From Mesorhabditis belari (Eukaryota; Nematoda; Chromadorea; Rhabditida; Rhabditidae), in contig CAUEEP010000899.1 in NCBI GenBank assembly GCA_958450365.1, positions 310,001 to 374,000 of the forward strand: 64,000 bases of DNA, given 5' to 3'. The notes under the pieces are model-generated. The model saw nothing but the letters and a program-made list of their open reading frames with translations. It did not search any database and was not told the DNA's origin. The translations under genes and the position numbers were made by a program. Below are positions 22,101 to 32,981 of the stretch, piece by piece (position 1 is the first letter of the stretch; the number at the start of each line of letters is the position of its first letter).

Positions 22101-23546
22101 GGAAAAATACTTTTTGTGGTTAGGCTAACCCATTTTTTAGCATTTTATCGATTCAAGTTAATATAAAAATAATATAAAATTAAGTTTAACTAAACTGATA
22201 AAATCAAACAAAACAAGTAGTTAAAATAAAAACTTTTTCACAAAATGCGCAACAGATGAAAGATTTGTGAAAACAGTCCTGCCAATGATTTGTTGCTAGC
22301 GCTGACGAAAAGCAATACGCACTTGGAGATTCAAATTGTCCAGAATCAGTCGTTACATACGTGTTAGATTAAAAAAAAGCCAAAAGAAATTGGCTGAGAA
22401 GGGGATCGAACCAGGGTTTGGACCCAATGTCTTTTTTCTCGTGCTTTATATGCTAATTTTTTCAACCCAATTTCTTTAACTTGTAACCCAGATATCTCGC
22501 GTTACAGGCCTCGAGGGCAAAAACTGAAAACGGATTCGGAATCAGTGTAATCGATTCTATAAGATGGAGATTTAAAAGGTCACGGGCACCTGGCGACGTT
22601 TTCCAGTAAGTCAAGGAAAAGGGGACCATCTGGCTGAGTCGAGATGGGCAGAGAACCGCGCAGACCCTAAAATCGACTTCAATGTACATGTATCGTCTAA
22701 AAACTCTATCTTGTTCAGTTTTTTACGCTGAGTCCGAATCTGTAATCCGTTTTTTGATATCTTCGTTCAATCGACGCGAAATCGAATTTTTAGTTCGTAT
22801 GCAAATTGAAGGATGTATGCCAATTTATTTCTTATGGATAAGTGGCGGGGGCAAGACAGCTATAAGCTGAAGCTGAAACAAGCACACAATTTCTTACAAA
22901 CCCCGCTTTTTGACGAGTAAAGAGGGTTTGCGTTTATGAGATTTCTGGTTCTTCTGATTGGGGTACTTTTGGAATTTCAAGCTTGCTTTATGGTTTATGA
23001 GTTTCATGTTTCCTAATGGTGTTTAATGAAAAAAATCATTCTATAGTTGGTCTTTCGGCGTCCTCATCTGGGAGGTGACCACTCTGGGTGACGCACCCTA
23101 TGCAAAGGAAGTCGGAGAGGGAGCCACCACGCTATGTCACTATTTGCTGAAGGGACTCCGCTTGGAGATCCCGATCGATGTCTCTTCGACTCTGTTCGTT
23201 TTTGAAATCCTCTCAAAAGCTTTAACAAACCTGTCTCTTTTAAACACTCAAAAAGTAGCCTTTTGTGAGAATTTTCAGAATAATTTGATCAATTTGATCG
23301 GCTACAAGTTATGGTTTTAGCAGTTTAAGTAGAAAATAATTCGGAAAAATTATCATTAAAATCATAGGATCAATAATCGGAATTGAATATTACAAATGTT
23401 TCAGAAAAGATATCATGACCAAATGCTGGCAAAGCGATCCGAGCGAGCGACCGCGTTTCATAGAGATTCTCGCCGAGCTCCAGTGCTTCATCAAACAAGA
23501 CGAAGGAGTGTGGAGTTCAGAAAAATTGGACAATATTCCTTTGTGA
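16156..23546 (+). CDS. Receptor tyrosine pseudokinase, left-arm copy
   Basis: Exons: 16156-16336, 16441-16655, 17762-17976, 18815-~18925 (3' end unresolved), 19135-19179, 19460-19637, 21016-21081, 21202-21282, 21325-21455, 23047-23193, 23405-23546. Exon 1 has a signal peptide (MINRLKLLPLFNFFSLYFVQ). A short ectodomain of about 180 residues precedes a membrane helix (TASLYLLLLIPICVSSYLL), then the kinase domain: WEIDEKSL, HDVAVKSSS (beta-3 Lys kept), RMLMEIKTLKAIGYHEHLLA, LTEFCSLGDL. The catalytic loop reads IIHRSVRAESVLL (HRD to HRS, Asn to Ser), the DFG site LSNFSEA, the C-lobe SDVWSFGVLIWEV and CWQSDPSERPRF. Loss of both Asp residues predicts no phosphotransfer. A scaffold or allosteric role is inferred. 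The exon 4-5 junction is not resolved, so expression needs transcript support. Confidence 0.75.
16690..17209. mobile_element. 520-bp MITE, TA target duplication (copy 1)
   Basis: The ends are TTGGGGGTTGGGGACTATGA and its near complement TCATAGTCCCCAACCCAA, flanked by TA on both sides. The right-arm duplicate has the empty site (GTCTAAATTATAATGATTTC with a single TA, read on the minus strand near 39940). A second copy of exactly the same length is at 26654-27173. No transposase is encoded. Confidence 0.9.
18978..19086. repeat. Degenerate ~22-bp tandem repeat in a pseudokinase intron
   Basis: About five units of the form GGATCTCATTTGGTCCTAAATA with variation. The mirror copy lies at about 36735-36845 in the right arm. 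Confidence 0.75.
19643..21000. mobile_element. Decayed mariner element in pseudokinase intron (left arm)
   Basis: The element inserts 5 nt into the intron after the alpha-C exon. TIR CAGGCTGGCCCATAACTATA follows a TA. Remnants of SPDLNP..YSVWSVLEA appear on the minus strand near 20700-20760, along with parts of the nested GACTTGCTTATCGATATTAT element. The right arm has a better-preserved version at the same position, so insertion predates the duplication. Confidence 0.75.
21825..22740. mobile_element. Insertion with inverted repeats in pseudokinase intron 9 (left arm only in part)
   Basis: About 110 bp at 21815-21930 (GTGCCCGTGACCTTTTAAAC ... GCGAGATATCTGGGT) recur inverted at 22487-22592. 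The right arm has only one such unit, at 33833-33945, followed directly by intron sequence (CAATCTGTGATCC). The stretch between about 21930 and 22737 is therefore extra in the left arm. No transposase is seen. Confidence 0.65.
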
Positions 23547-24011
23547 ATTTTTTGGAATTTTTAAAAAAAATTAATAGTTGCTTTGTGAAACAAAAAGCCC
23601 TCACTTTTCCGTTGAGATTTTGTTTAATAATTGATAAGAAGAGACCGTGATGTGTGATCTATGTTTGAGCTACATTTAAGCATTTATTTAATCTTTATTG
23701 TTAAAACACAACGACAAAAACACACCATTATTTTGAAAGCTTTAAATTAGCTTTTCAACAAACTCAACACTAGTTTAAACACGACATTCTTGTTTTGAGC
23801 GTTTTTTAAATTAATAAATTGTTGCTTTGCGAAACAAAAAGCCCTCAAAAAAAAGAGAAAAATGCAAGTTAAAAGTCTACATTTCGTCACATGGCTCCTT
23901 CAACAAGCTTTTGAAAATCACGCAACAAAAAGTGTCAAAAGACTCAGTCGCTAGACTAAAATATAGCTAAAATCTATCTAATATTAATGTACATCAAGTA
24001 CTTATTGCTTT

Positions 24012-24330
24012 CAGGAGATCGAGCGGGTCAGTCCAAAGTTGCAATGTTGTTGTTGTTCAGCCAGTCGCGGGTGTCTCCGTCTGATCTGTCTGATTTTTGT
24101 AGGCAGCCGTTTGTGCTGATGGAACGGTCGCTCTGGAGATGGTTTCGAATCGGATGACTGACTCGGATGACTGTTGCCATTTTTGCTCCTAAATCCAACC
24201 GTTCCCGATTTCTTTCAATACAACAACGCGTCAATTCATCGAGCCGGAGACACCCGCAACTGGCTGAACAACAACAACATTGCAACTTTGGACTGACCCG
24301 CTCGATCTCCTGACGTCAATCCGATAGGGA
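24012..24330 (+). pseudogene. Tc1-like transposase C-terminal fragment with a hairpin partner
   Basis: The plus frame gives PDFFQYNNASIHRAGDTRNW, LNNNNIATLD*PARSPDVNPI and GNLCG, the Tc1 pattern (...H....W.....I..LDWPARSPDLNPIENLWG) with a stop in place of Trp. The first 70 bp (24012-24085) are an inverted copy of the end (24240-24313), making a fold-back. A TIR-like CCCATAATTGTCGAGAATTC lies at about 24348-24376. The rearranged counterpart is at 32345-32600. Confidence 0.75.
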
Positions 24331-24414
24331 ATTTATGCGGATAGATAGGGAATTCTCGACAATTATGGGCCACCCTGTAAATTCTTTTTAGCCAATCAAA
24401 ACAAGAATGTCATC

Positions 24415-24945
24415 GCTCGCTCGGATCGCTTTGCCCGCAACTTGCCATGATATTTTTTCTGAAACATTTGTAATGGCCTATTCCTATTATTGTATTATTT
24501 TAATGATAATTTTTTTCGAATTATTTGCTACTTAAATTGCTAAAACCATAACTTGTGGTCTATCGGCGACAGAATTGATCAAATTATTTTGGGATTTTTC
24601 ACATATTAATTTTAGTAATTTTAGAATTTTAGAAAATCTTGGAAAGTAAAACTCAACCCTTAACCCTGATTTTTTTTCATCTCTCCCTACTAATGTTTTC
24701 GCGACAAGAAAGATTAGTTTTTTCAGTCATTTTTTTTTCATTTTTCTTGACCCTCTCACTCCTGATCAAACACTAAAAACCTAAAGTTGCAAAGATGACA
24801 TTCACATCAACAATGATCTACGTTGTGGTGGCTTTATTGGGTTTATTTCGACTTGTTATTTCCGAGAATCGAATGGTCATTTTATCTTTATCATTTTAAC
24901 AACCGATTTCCCCTCCTACTCCGAGCACAATCACGAATTTTCGGA
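24415..24945. pseudogene. Orphan kinase fragments: pseudokinase last-exon edge (minus) and receptor first exon (plus)
   Basis: At 24415-24590 the minus strand repeats the intron/last-exon boundary of the pseudokinase (TTTCAG/AAAAAATATCATG). At 24795-24945 the plus strand repeats the receptor kinase 5' region and first exon: MIYVVVALLGLFRLVISENR, then, after a 14-bp duplication that breaks the frame, TTDFPSYSEHNHEFSE and a GTAAAA donor. These are duplication-junction remnants without downstream exons. Confidence 0.7.
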
Positions 24946-25189
24946 AGTAAAACTCAACCCTTAACCCTGACTTTTTTCGTCTCTCCCTAGTTTTTGCAGT
25001 AATGTTTTCGCGACAAGAAACTCCTTTCTGTGACTCACTAAGTTGTATTATAGGAAAATTCTTTCTACGTACAAGTTTTGTAGTTTGAAAACAGCTGAGA
25101 ATGGAAGCGTGACTGGTCGGATTGGGCTCATTTGAGGGTCTGAAAAATGGACCATAAAACTCCAATCAAAGATCTTTTGGTACAGAAAT

Positions 25190-25460
25190 GTAGGCAAGGA
25201 TTCAGGCTTCAATTCTCTATATAACACTTAGGCTTTTGAATTGATTGCGACGTTTGGCATGAAATCTGCTGAAAAGATGTTTCCGTGATTTTAGCGCACC
25301 TTAAAATTTCCGGTCCCAACGGAGACTACCACATTATCATGGCTTTCAATTAGCAAACAATTTTCCCGATTTGTTGGAACGATTTTCGATCATCCACTAT
25401 ATTTTAGTTTCCAAGAATTTTGACTGCTATTTTAGCGCCGATTTGATGCTTGATTTTGGT
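25190..25460 (+). pseudogene. Remnant of a D-type kinase last intron and last exon
   Basis: Read on the plus strand, this stretch matches the last intron of kinase D (rc of 60413-60700), including GACTGCTATTTTAG, followed by the first codons of its last exon (ADLML, then divergence and stop). The receptor kinase on the minus strand is therefore flanked tail-to-tail by a truncated D-like gene, the arrangement still seen at 55.2-60.4 kb. Equivalent remnants are at 43069-43500 and 44318-44700. Confidence 0.7.
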
Positions 25461-25514
25461 TCCTAATAAAGTCTTTTTAAAATGTACTTGAAATATTTCA
25501 TGATATGAACCAGA

Positions 25515-25520
25515 TTTATT
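25515..25520 (-). promoter_or_regulatory. AATAAA polyadenylation signal of the receptor kinase
   Basis: AATAAA on the minus strand, about 60 nt beyond the stop codon at 25580. The duplicate gene has the same signal at 44747-44752. Confidence 0.6.
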
Positions 25521-25579
25521 CATCCATCCCTAAACAAAGTACAACAGTTAGAATATACAAAAACAACTCATGCACACAC

Positions 25580-28500
25580 TCAGCAACCCTTTGTCAGTAA
25601 TTGGCTTTCGTTGAAGCTCGAAAGTTTTTGGGTGATCGTCTGGAAGGTGGGTCGGTTTGTGAGACGGGTTTTCCAACAAGAAGTCATCACTTCCGAACTG
25701 GAAAGTTATTTGTAAATAGATAAGAACTGAAGATTAGAATTATCCCTTGAATAGGTCTCACATTTGTGTCGGTGTCCGGTGCGGGGGTACCAATCGAAAG
25801 CCTTTCTTCAGCTCGCCGAGCAGTCTTGATGGCTCCAGATCCTCGTAGGGCGTGTCACCGAAAGAGAACATTTCCCAGAGAAGAACCCCAAATGACCAGC
25901 TGAAAGAGCTTTTTCTGTGAAATCACCGAATGTTGTGAACTTTTCATTATTATTATTATTATTCATTATTTATATTAATATTCAAGAGTTATTAAGAACT
26001 TTACGGTGACATCTCTGAAGCTTACACATCAGCTTTCTCGGTAAATATACCGAACTCGATTGCCTCAAGAGCCGTCCATTTGATGGGGAGACAACCGCCA
26101 TGCGAAGTGTAGAGCGCCTTATTTGAGCTACGACTCAGCCCGAAGTCGGAAAGCTAAATCGGTTATAATTTCGATGCATATGAAATGGCTAAATTTTTTA
26201 GTCATTTTTAATGTTTAGTTCATTGTAAATCCCGATCACAACCTTAGATGTTTTTTGCGAAGTAAGCAGAATATTGCGCGCCGCCACATCACGATGGAGG
26301 ACATTTTTGGAGGCGAGGAACTCCTGGAATGTGGAGTGAAATTTTTGCTACTGAAAAAGGATCTAGAAACTGAAACTTCGAGAAAGTGAAAATACAGAGC
26401 AGCGCCTAACCAGTGCACTCGCCACCTCCCAGGCGATTCGATACAGATCCTCAACGAAAATTACATTGGTTGCAATCTGAAACGTCTGGATAACAGAACA
26501 TGCTCATATGAAAACAAAAATCTACAGTCAAACCTCGATGATATGAACGAATGAAAGGTTAATAATAAACGTTTTTTCCAGATTCGCAATTAACGAGGAT
26601 TGATTATAGAAATGTATTAAGACTCCGTCTTGATAAAACTTTAGTACTTTCTATTGGGTTGGGGAGAATGAGTCGGCGCCGAAAATCAAAGAAATTTCTA
26701 AAACTTGTAGCAGACTTTGTCAAATGATATGCGTTTGATATCCGTAGAAGGGTAACTAATTCTCTACAAAATAATATTTAAAAGAGAACTCAAACAGCGC
26801 CTCAACTCAACAAAGGATCATTTTTTCACAAAATCGATAAACTGTCATCTAGAGTAAACGGTTGGAGGGATCTTCCTGAAAATTTGGTAACTTATGTAAT
26901 TGAGTGTGCTCTATCTTTTTTATATAAACACCAAAGGAGGTTTATGTGGAAGAAACTGTTCAAGCAATGAGTCGGACTTTTTGTCATTTTGATTAGCTGT
27001 GTTTGGGAATCCATAAAATCCCAAAAAAGAAAAGCTTTGTGGAATCTCTCAAAAGCCATTTTGTAAAGAAATAGTGGACCATTTTGATGAAACAAAACGT
27101 GTATTTAAAGAAGGTTTTATGGGTGCAAAAAGTTTCTTTAAATTTTGGCGCCGACTCATTCTCCCCAACCCAATAGCTAATACTCTATAAAGATACTTGA
27201 TGGTCGGTTCGCTTGATGCTGACCAGCTGCGTGTGCAGATTGCCAAAAGCACAGAATTCGGTCAAAATGGACGGATTGTCAAGACTAGAGGAGCATCCCA
27301 GAATCGAGAGTAGATATGGATGGAAACCGATCGATTTCATTGTGAAGATCTCTTGTAAAAAGTTGGCTCTAAAAAGTGTCAAGTCTCGTGTCACTTTTGA
27401 ATGCTAGATCCTATCACAGTCGAAGCTGTATCTAGTGGAATAAAAGAGTTTGAAAAACTTGATATTATCGACCGTACTTAAAGAAAAATATACTATCACT
27501 CCCCTAAGCATCTTCTCCTTATTCTGCTACTCTTTTCTTATTCTACTAAAATTTAAAAGACGAACACATCCTGTGGAGTGGCCGGCTTTTTGACAGCGAC
27601 CTTTACGAACGTTTGATTGGATGAGAAGTGCTTCTAAAAGATTTACTTTCAGCCTTTAAAAGTGGAAAAGAGAAGAGGAGGCAAATTTAGATTCTGATTT
27701 AGATTCCGGTGATTCCGGTGCGTTCTTGATCAGGCTGTCAGGCAAGCCTTTAAAGACGTAAGACTGATTGGCCTCGACCTTGATTGAGATCCTAGGTGTA
27801 CTGTGTTTTAAATTGATTAAAAGAAAGAAAATGTCAAAATGTTTTCCTCTATTCAACAAGCCTCTAAATCGCGATTCGCGAGTAGACACGGCAGCGTTCC
27901 ACGGTACTCTCCGTAGTACACATCGGAGAAACCTCCTCGACCGATTCGATTCGAAATCGTCAATTGCAGCGAATCGATCTCCCATGGGTCAACGCTTCTG
28001 AATATTGGTGAAAAAGTTGAAATTGTACATCATCTGCCATGCATGATTACACAAACAGCAAAGCTGGGCTCATGCCTTCATGTGCAACAATGAAGGCTTT
28101 AATAGCAAAGTTGTTGTAATTCCTCACCTGATGTATTCGATCTGGGAACCTTGCTTTTCGCTGAATTTCATTGAAAATTTGAAAAAAACAGAGACAAACT
28201 TGCAGAGCTGGTAGGTGTAAAAAATGAGCTGTGAAAGGAAGACGACAATTGCGATTGGAATGAAGATGTAGAAGAGTTTAAAGGACTCTCTCGTCTCTTC
28301 GATCTCCTCAACAGGCCTTGTCGGTTCGATGAAACATTCCGGCAAAGAGACATCGAATGAGGTGAGCCGATAGAAAACCGAGAATCGACTCGAATTTTTT
28401 TGATTTCGGAGTCCATGTGTGCTGAAGAAAAAATAAAAGGATTCATAATCAGGGTCTATTTCGGGCAAGGAGCGCAACCGTGAATAACTCAAAACTTAAA

Positions 28501-31500
28501 ATCCTAAATGGTCCTCTACCAGGGAGTAGTTTGAGAGCCTTTTCTCCGAGTCTTCCACCCTCATTTTTTCTAGGGTCCTTCCGAGTAATCGCTTTCTAAA
28601 ACGCGCTTCGAAGGGAAAAACTACTGTAATTTAACGGCTGTGGCTTGCGTGCTCTCTCGAAAGGGAACAGCTGTTAGGCGGCAACTTCGGTACCCTTTCG
28701 AGTTAAATCGCGTAGAGATTGTTGCCTTCACATCAAAGGTCAACTACCTTGTGAGATCTGACAGATCTCAGAACAAATGAACTTGTTTTCTCAAGAACTA
28801 AAGGCACATCACGAGTCAGTGTTTTTCATCAAGCCACTATTTTGCATAGTAAAGGGTAACAATTGAAACGAGTTGACGATTGCCACGGCAACTCACGTAC
28901 AGTGTGTCTTAGCTTTTCCAAATAGAACACTCCCCGTCAACTCTTACCATCAACTCGTCGGCTTGAAGACACAAAAGAAATGGGCCATTTTCAGTGATCC
29001 TAAAAGAGCACAAAAATCATGTTTGACCGCTGTAAATGTACTCACTGAAACTCTTTCGTTTGTTCACTGTTGCTGTCATTGAGGCGAATGATGAGAATTC
29101 CACCTTCAAGATCCCGAATCTCGATCATCAGTTGAGGGGCATCGGGGAGATCATCTAAAAAGCAGTCAGCAGTCAGACATATTTTATAAATTTTTAGTCA
29201 GCACTGTTCAAAAAAATTGTTGTACTATAAGTTGTTTGACTATTTTTTGCACCATTTACAAGCCTTAACATTGGATTTGTTAAATCCTTGACGCCAGAAT
29301 TATGAGACACCCTCTATTCGTAAACCTTACACCTCAACTCGTGTTTTGTCTGAATGTAATGCCCCAATCCACTCCACATAACTGACCAGTCAACGTGTAG
29401 GTCCTATTGATTCTTTCAGCCGAGTGTTCCGGATAGTCCACACTCATATCACCGAAGATCGCCGGCGCTGCAACGATCTCATTTTGTGTCTCGTCGTTTC
29501 CCTCTTTTTGTTGATAGGTGAGCGTCCCGAAACAAGTGCCACCGTGCAACCAGAAGGTCACCGTCGACATTCTCCAAAGAAGGTTTACGGCCAAATCGTC
29601 ATATCTGAACGATTGAATACAAGGTTTGGCATATACAGTGTGGTGCAGAACCATACGCCACCCTCTAAATTTCAATTTTCTGCGGCTTCCGTGCCAGTGG
29701 CGAAAAAACTGAAAACGTAGTTAGATTCAGGACAAAAATAACCCTTAAACTCCAAACATCTTCAATATAGCATGAATAGGAAAAACGTGACAGCCGAAAA
29801 ACGATTCACCTGGTGCAAAACCAAATCTTGGGGTCGTTTAATACTTTTTTTCTGGTTCAATAGCTAAATCTGCCTCTGGCAAGCATAACTCTCGCCCTTT
29901 CACTTCAGATTCCTTACAAGGAGGCCTCAAGAGCTTACGTTGTCTTACTTCAACTTCAAAAAAACAATGCCGAAAGCAACTCAACTCGACCTCATGCAAA
30001 ACTTGAAATATGAATTTCCGAGATAAGTCGTCGAATCAATCGCTCAAGACTGTATCAACCGTTACCTCAAAGCTTCACTCAAGTATGGTACTTCAAATCC
30101 GAATAGTCGTCACAAGAAGCTCTCCAAACGGGCCGAGCGCCATATCAGAAACAAAGCCTCAAACTCTACGAGGTCGGCAAACGAATTCAAACGGCAAACG
30201 ACGTGAGCAGTCGCCAGGGACAGAGAACAAAATATTAAATTGCTATTGTTATGAATAAACCTCGCTATCTCAAAAAATAAACAAAAATGCAACAACGACA
30301 CAAAAATTTGGGGAGGGGGTAGCGTATGTTTTTGCACCGAGGCGATTTTCGTTTTTCGGCTGTTACGTTGTCCCGATCCATGCTATGACGAAGATTTTTG
30401 GGGTTTAAGGGTTATTTTTGGGCCTGAATCCTTAATACCGAAGCATCAACTATGCTATGCAAACCTTGGTACATCGAAAACTTTGCGTTGATCCCGTTTG
30501 TCTGGTGATGGGATCGGGCCAGCAAATGCATCGTAGCGACACTGATCGATTGTGCCGTTACCCTAGAAATTGAAGATTTCTATAAGCACTAACAGAATGG
30601 CAGATCGGATTAGGGTTAGGCTCAGAGTCAAACGCTCACGATGTAAAGTTCGGGTGTGTAGATGTGCTTCCCACGGGGAGCAACGAGGGTCAAATAGTGG
30701 CCATAGGTCGTATCCCAACCCCAATAGATTATCGCATATTTGAGCTCGAAGCCGGAGAAGTCCTCCACACCGACAACCGGCGCATTGTCATCTGGAATTT
30801 GTCCCGATATTTGGAGTATTTTGATGACAAGCTTCACACATATTACGCCCTTCTTTCTAGATCCTAGATCCCAGACACCCACACTTAACGACGTCTTCTC
30901 GAAAAACCGAGTAGGCGAAGAGGCAATCACAATGCTTAACGGGAAGCGTCAACCGGATTGTTGCATTCTCTCTCACAGCGTTCACCATGTAGAAGCAGTA
31001 CTGCATCGGGCTCTTTCGACTAGAGTGTAACTACGAATAATCCTCTTAATAGTAAATTAAATATCTTTAGATTTGAAGGGAATTTTGCCACCAAATCAGT
31101 CAACGGCTGCGTTATCTTTAAAAAGGGTCGTATATAGCGCCGTAGTAGCCAAAATTAGAGGGAGCTCCTCGTGGCCAAATTAGCATAATTTGGTTAAAAA
31201 ATAATTAATTGCATAGTGTCTGATTAGTTACTGCATCAATGCAAGTCAGTTAATTCACCTTGCTTTCGACTTCTCCCTTTCTTTTCCTTTTTTTGCTCTA
31301 GTTTGCTACTCATATCAACAGAAACCTAGCAGGGTACAACTTTACACCTCAAAAAAAGGAAAAAAATACCCACCATCTATCACCGTCTAAATCATTTTGG
31401 GTGCTACTGTAAGTCGGCGCCTCAGCTTTCTTCGCAGTAATTTTTTGCAATGATTCTAAAAAGCATGGTAATTTTTTAGCGTTTTAAATAACACCTCCGG

Positions 31501-32129
31501 ACTACTGAAGTTCTCAGAAACACTCGCAAGGGGCTCAGTATATTCATATCCGTATTTTTTTATTTATCAAGTTTTGCTGTTCTGAAGGAAAAAACAGTTT
31601 GCAATTGAATGGTTTAATAAACAGAAGCAAACTTTAGCCAGTTGATGTGGTCGGGATGCTGCTCTTTGTCATCGATGTAGAGCGGGAAGATGAAATTATC
31701 GTTGCACTGGCATGAGCCTTGATTGTTCGTGTCGGTGCTTGTGTGGATGCCGACCGAGACGAGAAATGAACAGTTCCCGGCACAATCGCTTGCGTGAACG
31801 GTCAATTGCTAAAGGTGGCAACTAGAGTTCTAATCAAATATAACTAGTTAAATTGTGAGCACTTGTCAAAGCAATCAAATAATCAAAATTCGTGGACTTT
31901 CAAAATTTTTAATCTGGGATCTTTATTCATTTTTAGGTTCCCAAATGTATCTTATATTCATTTTTAATAGCCCATAACTCGACAGCCCTTTTTATAAGTT
32001 CACCATAGTCTCGCGGAAATCGTGACTGTGCTCAGAGTAGGAGGGAAAATCGGTTGTTAAAATGACCACTCGATCCTCGGAAGTAACAAGTCGAAATAAA
32101 CCCGATAAAGCCACCACAACGTAGATCAT
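25580..32129 (-). CDS. Receptor tyrosine kinase, copy L (catalytic core intact, one frameshift)
   Basis: Seventeen exons (5'->3'): 32129-32004, 31808-31633, 31019-30640, 30562-30465, 29604-29339, 29154-29046, 28999-28948, 28907-28897, 28421-28128, 27997-27862, 27600-27566, 27368-27197, 26476-26411, 26323-26243, 26153-26026, 25899-25762, 25697-25580. All junction phases agree, giving about 794 residues if one extra base in exon 3 (near 30860-30890) is discounted. Signal peptide MIYVVVALSGLFRL. The ectodomain of about 430 residues is Cys-containing and of no family I recognise. Membrane helix FYIFIPIAIVVFLSQLIFY. Kinase: [86 protein letters not shown]. Key residues are present. Exon 10 seems to use a GC donor. 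The frameshift may make this a pseudogene or be an assembly error. Confidence 0.75.
26654..27173. mobile_element. 520-bp MITE, TA target duplication (copy 2)
   Basis: Ends TTGGGTTGGGGAGAATGAGT and its near complement ACTCATTCTCCCCAACCCAA, flanked by TA. The duplicate gene at 45890 has the unoccupied sequence TTTCTAGCTAATAC. Same length and related interior as the copy at 16690-17209, in opposite orientation. Confidence 0.9.
29770..30400 (+). mobile_element. Tc1-like element remnant in receptor kinase intron 4
   Basis: Terminal inverted repeats: GTGACAGCCGAAAAACGATT ... GGTGCAAAACC on the left and the complement of GGTGCAAAAACATACGC / GTAACAGCCGAAAAACG on the right. The plus strand from 29970 reads MPKATQLDLMQNLKYEFPR then stop, then RYLKASLKYGTSNPNSRHKK and LSKRAERHIRNKASNSTRSA, the N-terminal DNA-binding part of a Tc1/Tc3 transposase. 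The catalytic part is missing. Only the right end persists in the duplicate intron. Confidence 0.75.
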
Positions 32130-32329
32130 TGTTGATATGAATGTCGATTTTAGGCGTTTGATGTTGGGTTACGAAAAATGAAAAATGACTGAAAAACGCT
32201 AATCTTTCCATTTGCCTCATCGTTATCAAAAAACAAGCAGTATTGAGCGAAACAATACAGCTTAATACAACTTAGTGAGTCACAGAAAGGAGTTTCTTGT
32301 CGCGAAAACATTACTGCAAAAACTAGGGA

Positions 32330-32600
32330 GAGACGAAAAAAGTCAGGGTTTAGGGGTTGAGTTTTACTTTCCAAAATTTCCACTTTCGATGAATTGACGC
32401 GTTGTTGTATTGAAAGAAATCGGGAACGGTTGGATTTAGGAGCAAAAATGGCAACAGTCATCCGATTCGAAACCATCTACAGAGCGACCGTTCCATCAGC
32501 ACAAAAGGCTGCCTACAAAAATCAGACAGATCAGACGGGGACACCCGCGACTGGCTGAACAACAACAACATTGCAACTTTGGACTGACCCGCTCGATCTC
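32330..32600 (+). pseudogene. Rearranged Tc1-like transposase fragment
   Basis: It carries DTRDWLNNNNIATLD*PARS like 24240-24313, but switches after PARSP to the AGCAATAAGTACTTGATGTA sequence that starts the right arm. The N-terminal part (32380-32540) is in reversed order compared with 24080-24240. Confidence 0.65.
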
Positions 32601-32981
32601 CTGAAAGCAATAAGTACTTGATGTACATTAATATTAGATAGATTTTAGCTATATTTAGTCTAGACGAGTCTTTTGACACTTTTTGTTGCCTGATTTTCAA
32701 AAGCGGAGGGCAAGGCAGGACGAAATGAGACTTAACTACACCGGGGCTGTTCGCAAAGCAACAAATTAAAAAACGCCAAAACAAGAGCGCAAACTATGGT
32801 TGACTTTGTGAAGCTAATTTAAAGCTTCAAAATAACGTGTTTTGTCGTTGTGTTTTAACAGTAAAGAAAAAATGCAATTAGCCAACATGACACACACACG
32901 TCTCTTCTTACATTATACCCCGGGGGGGCTTTTTTCACAAAGTAACAATTTATTAGCTTTTTTAAAAATTCCAAAAGAGCA

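Larger units (their letters stand above)
15400..24330 (+). repeat. Left arm of a large inverted duplication
   Basis: The arm contains, in order, the Merlin remnant, the pseudokinase gene and the Tc1 fragment. All recur in reverse order and orientation in the right arm. Coding exons are near-identical; differences are mostly transposon insertions and small indels. Arm-specific insertions here are the MITE at 16690-17209 and about 0.8 kb near 21930-22737. Confidence 0.9.

Noticed and set aside
22386..22440. tRNA-like GGTTCGATCCC on the minus strand
   Set aside because: The T-arm stem does not pair and no D-arm, anticodon arm or acceptor stem could be found.
26892..27095. 67-codon frame inside the 520-bp MITE
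   Set aside because: The equivalent region in the other MITE copy is full of stops, so the element is non-coding.
29424..29720. 98-codon plus-strand frame (and 47764-48099)
   Set aside because: Antisense to exon 5 of the receptor kinases, whose phases and conservation support the minus strand.
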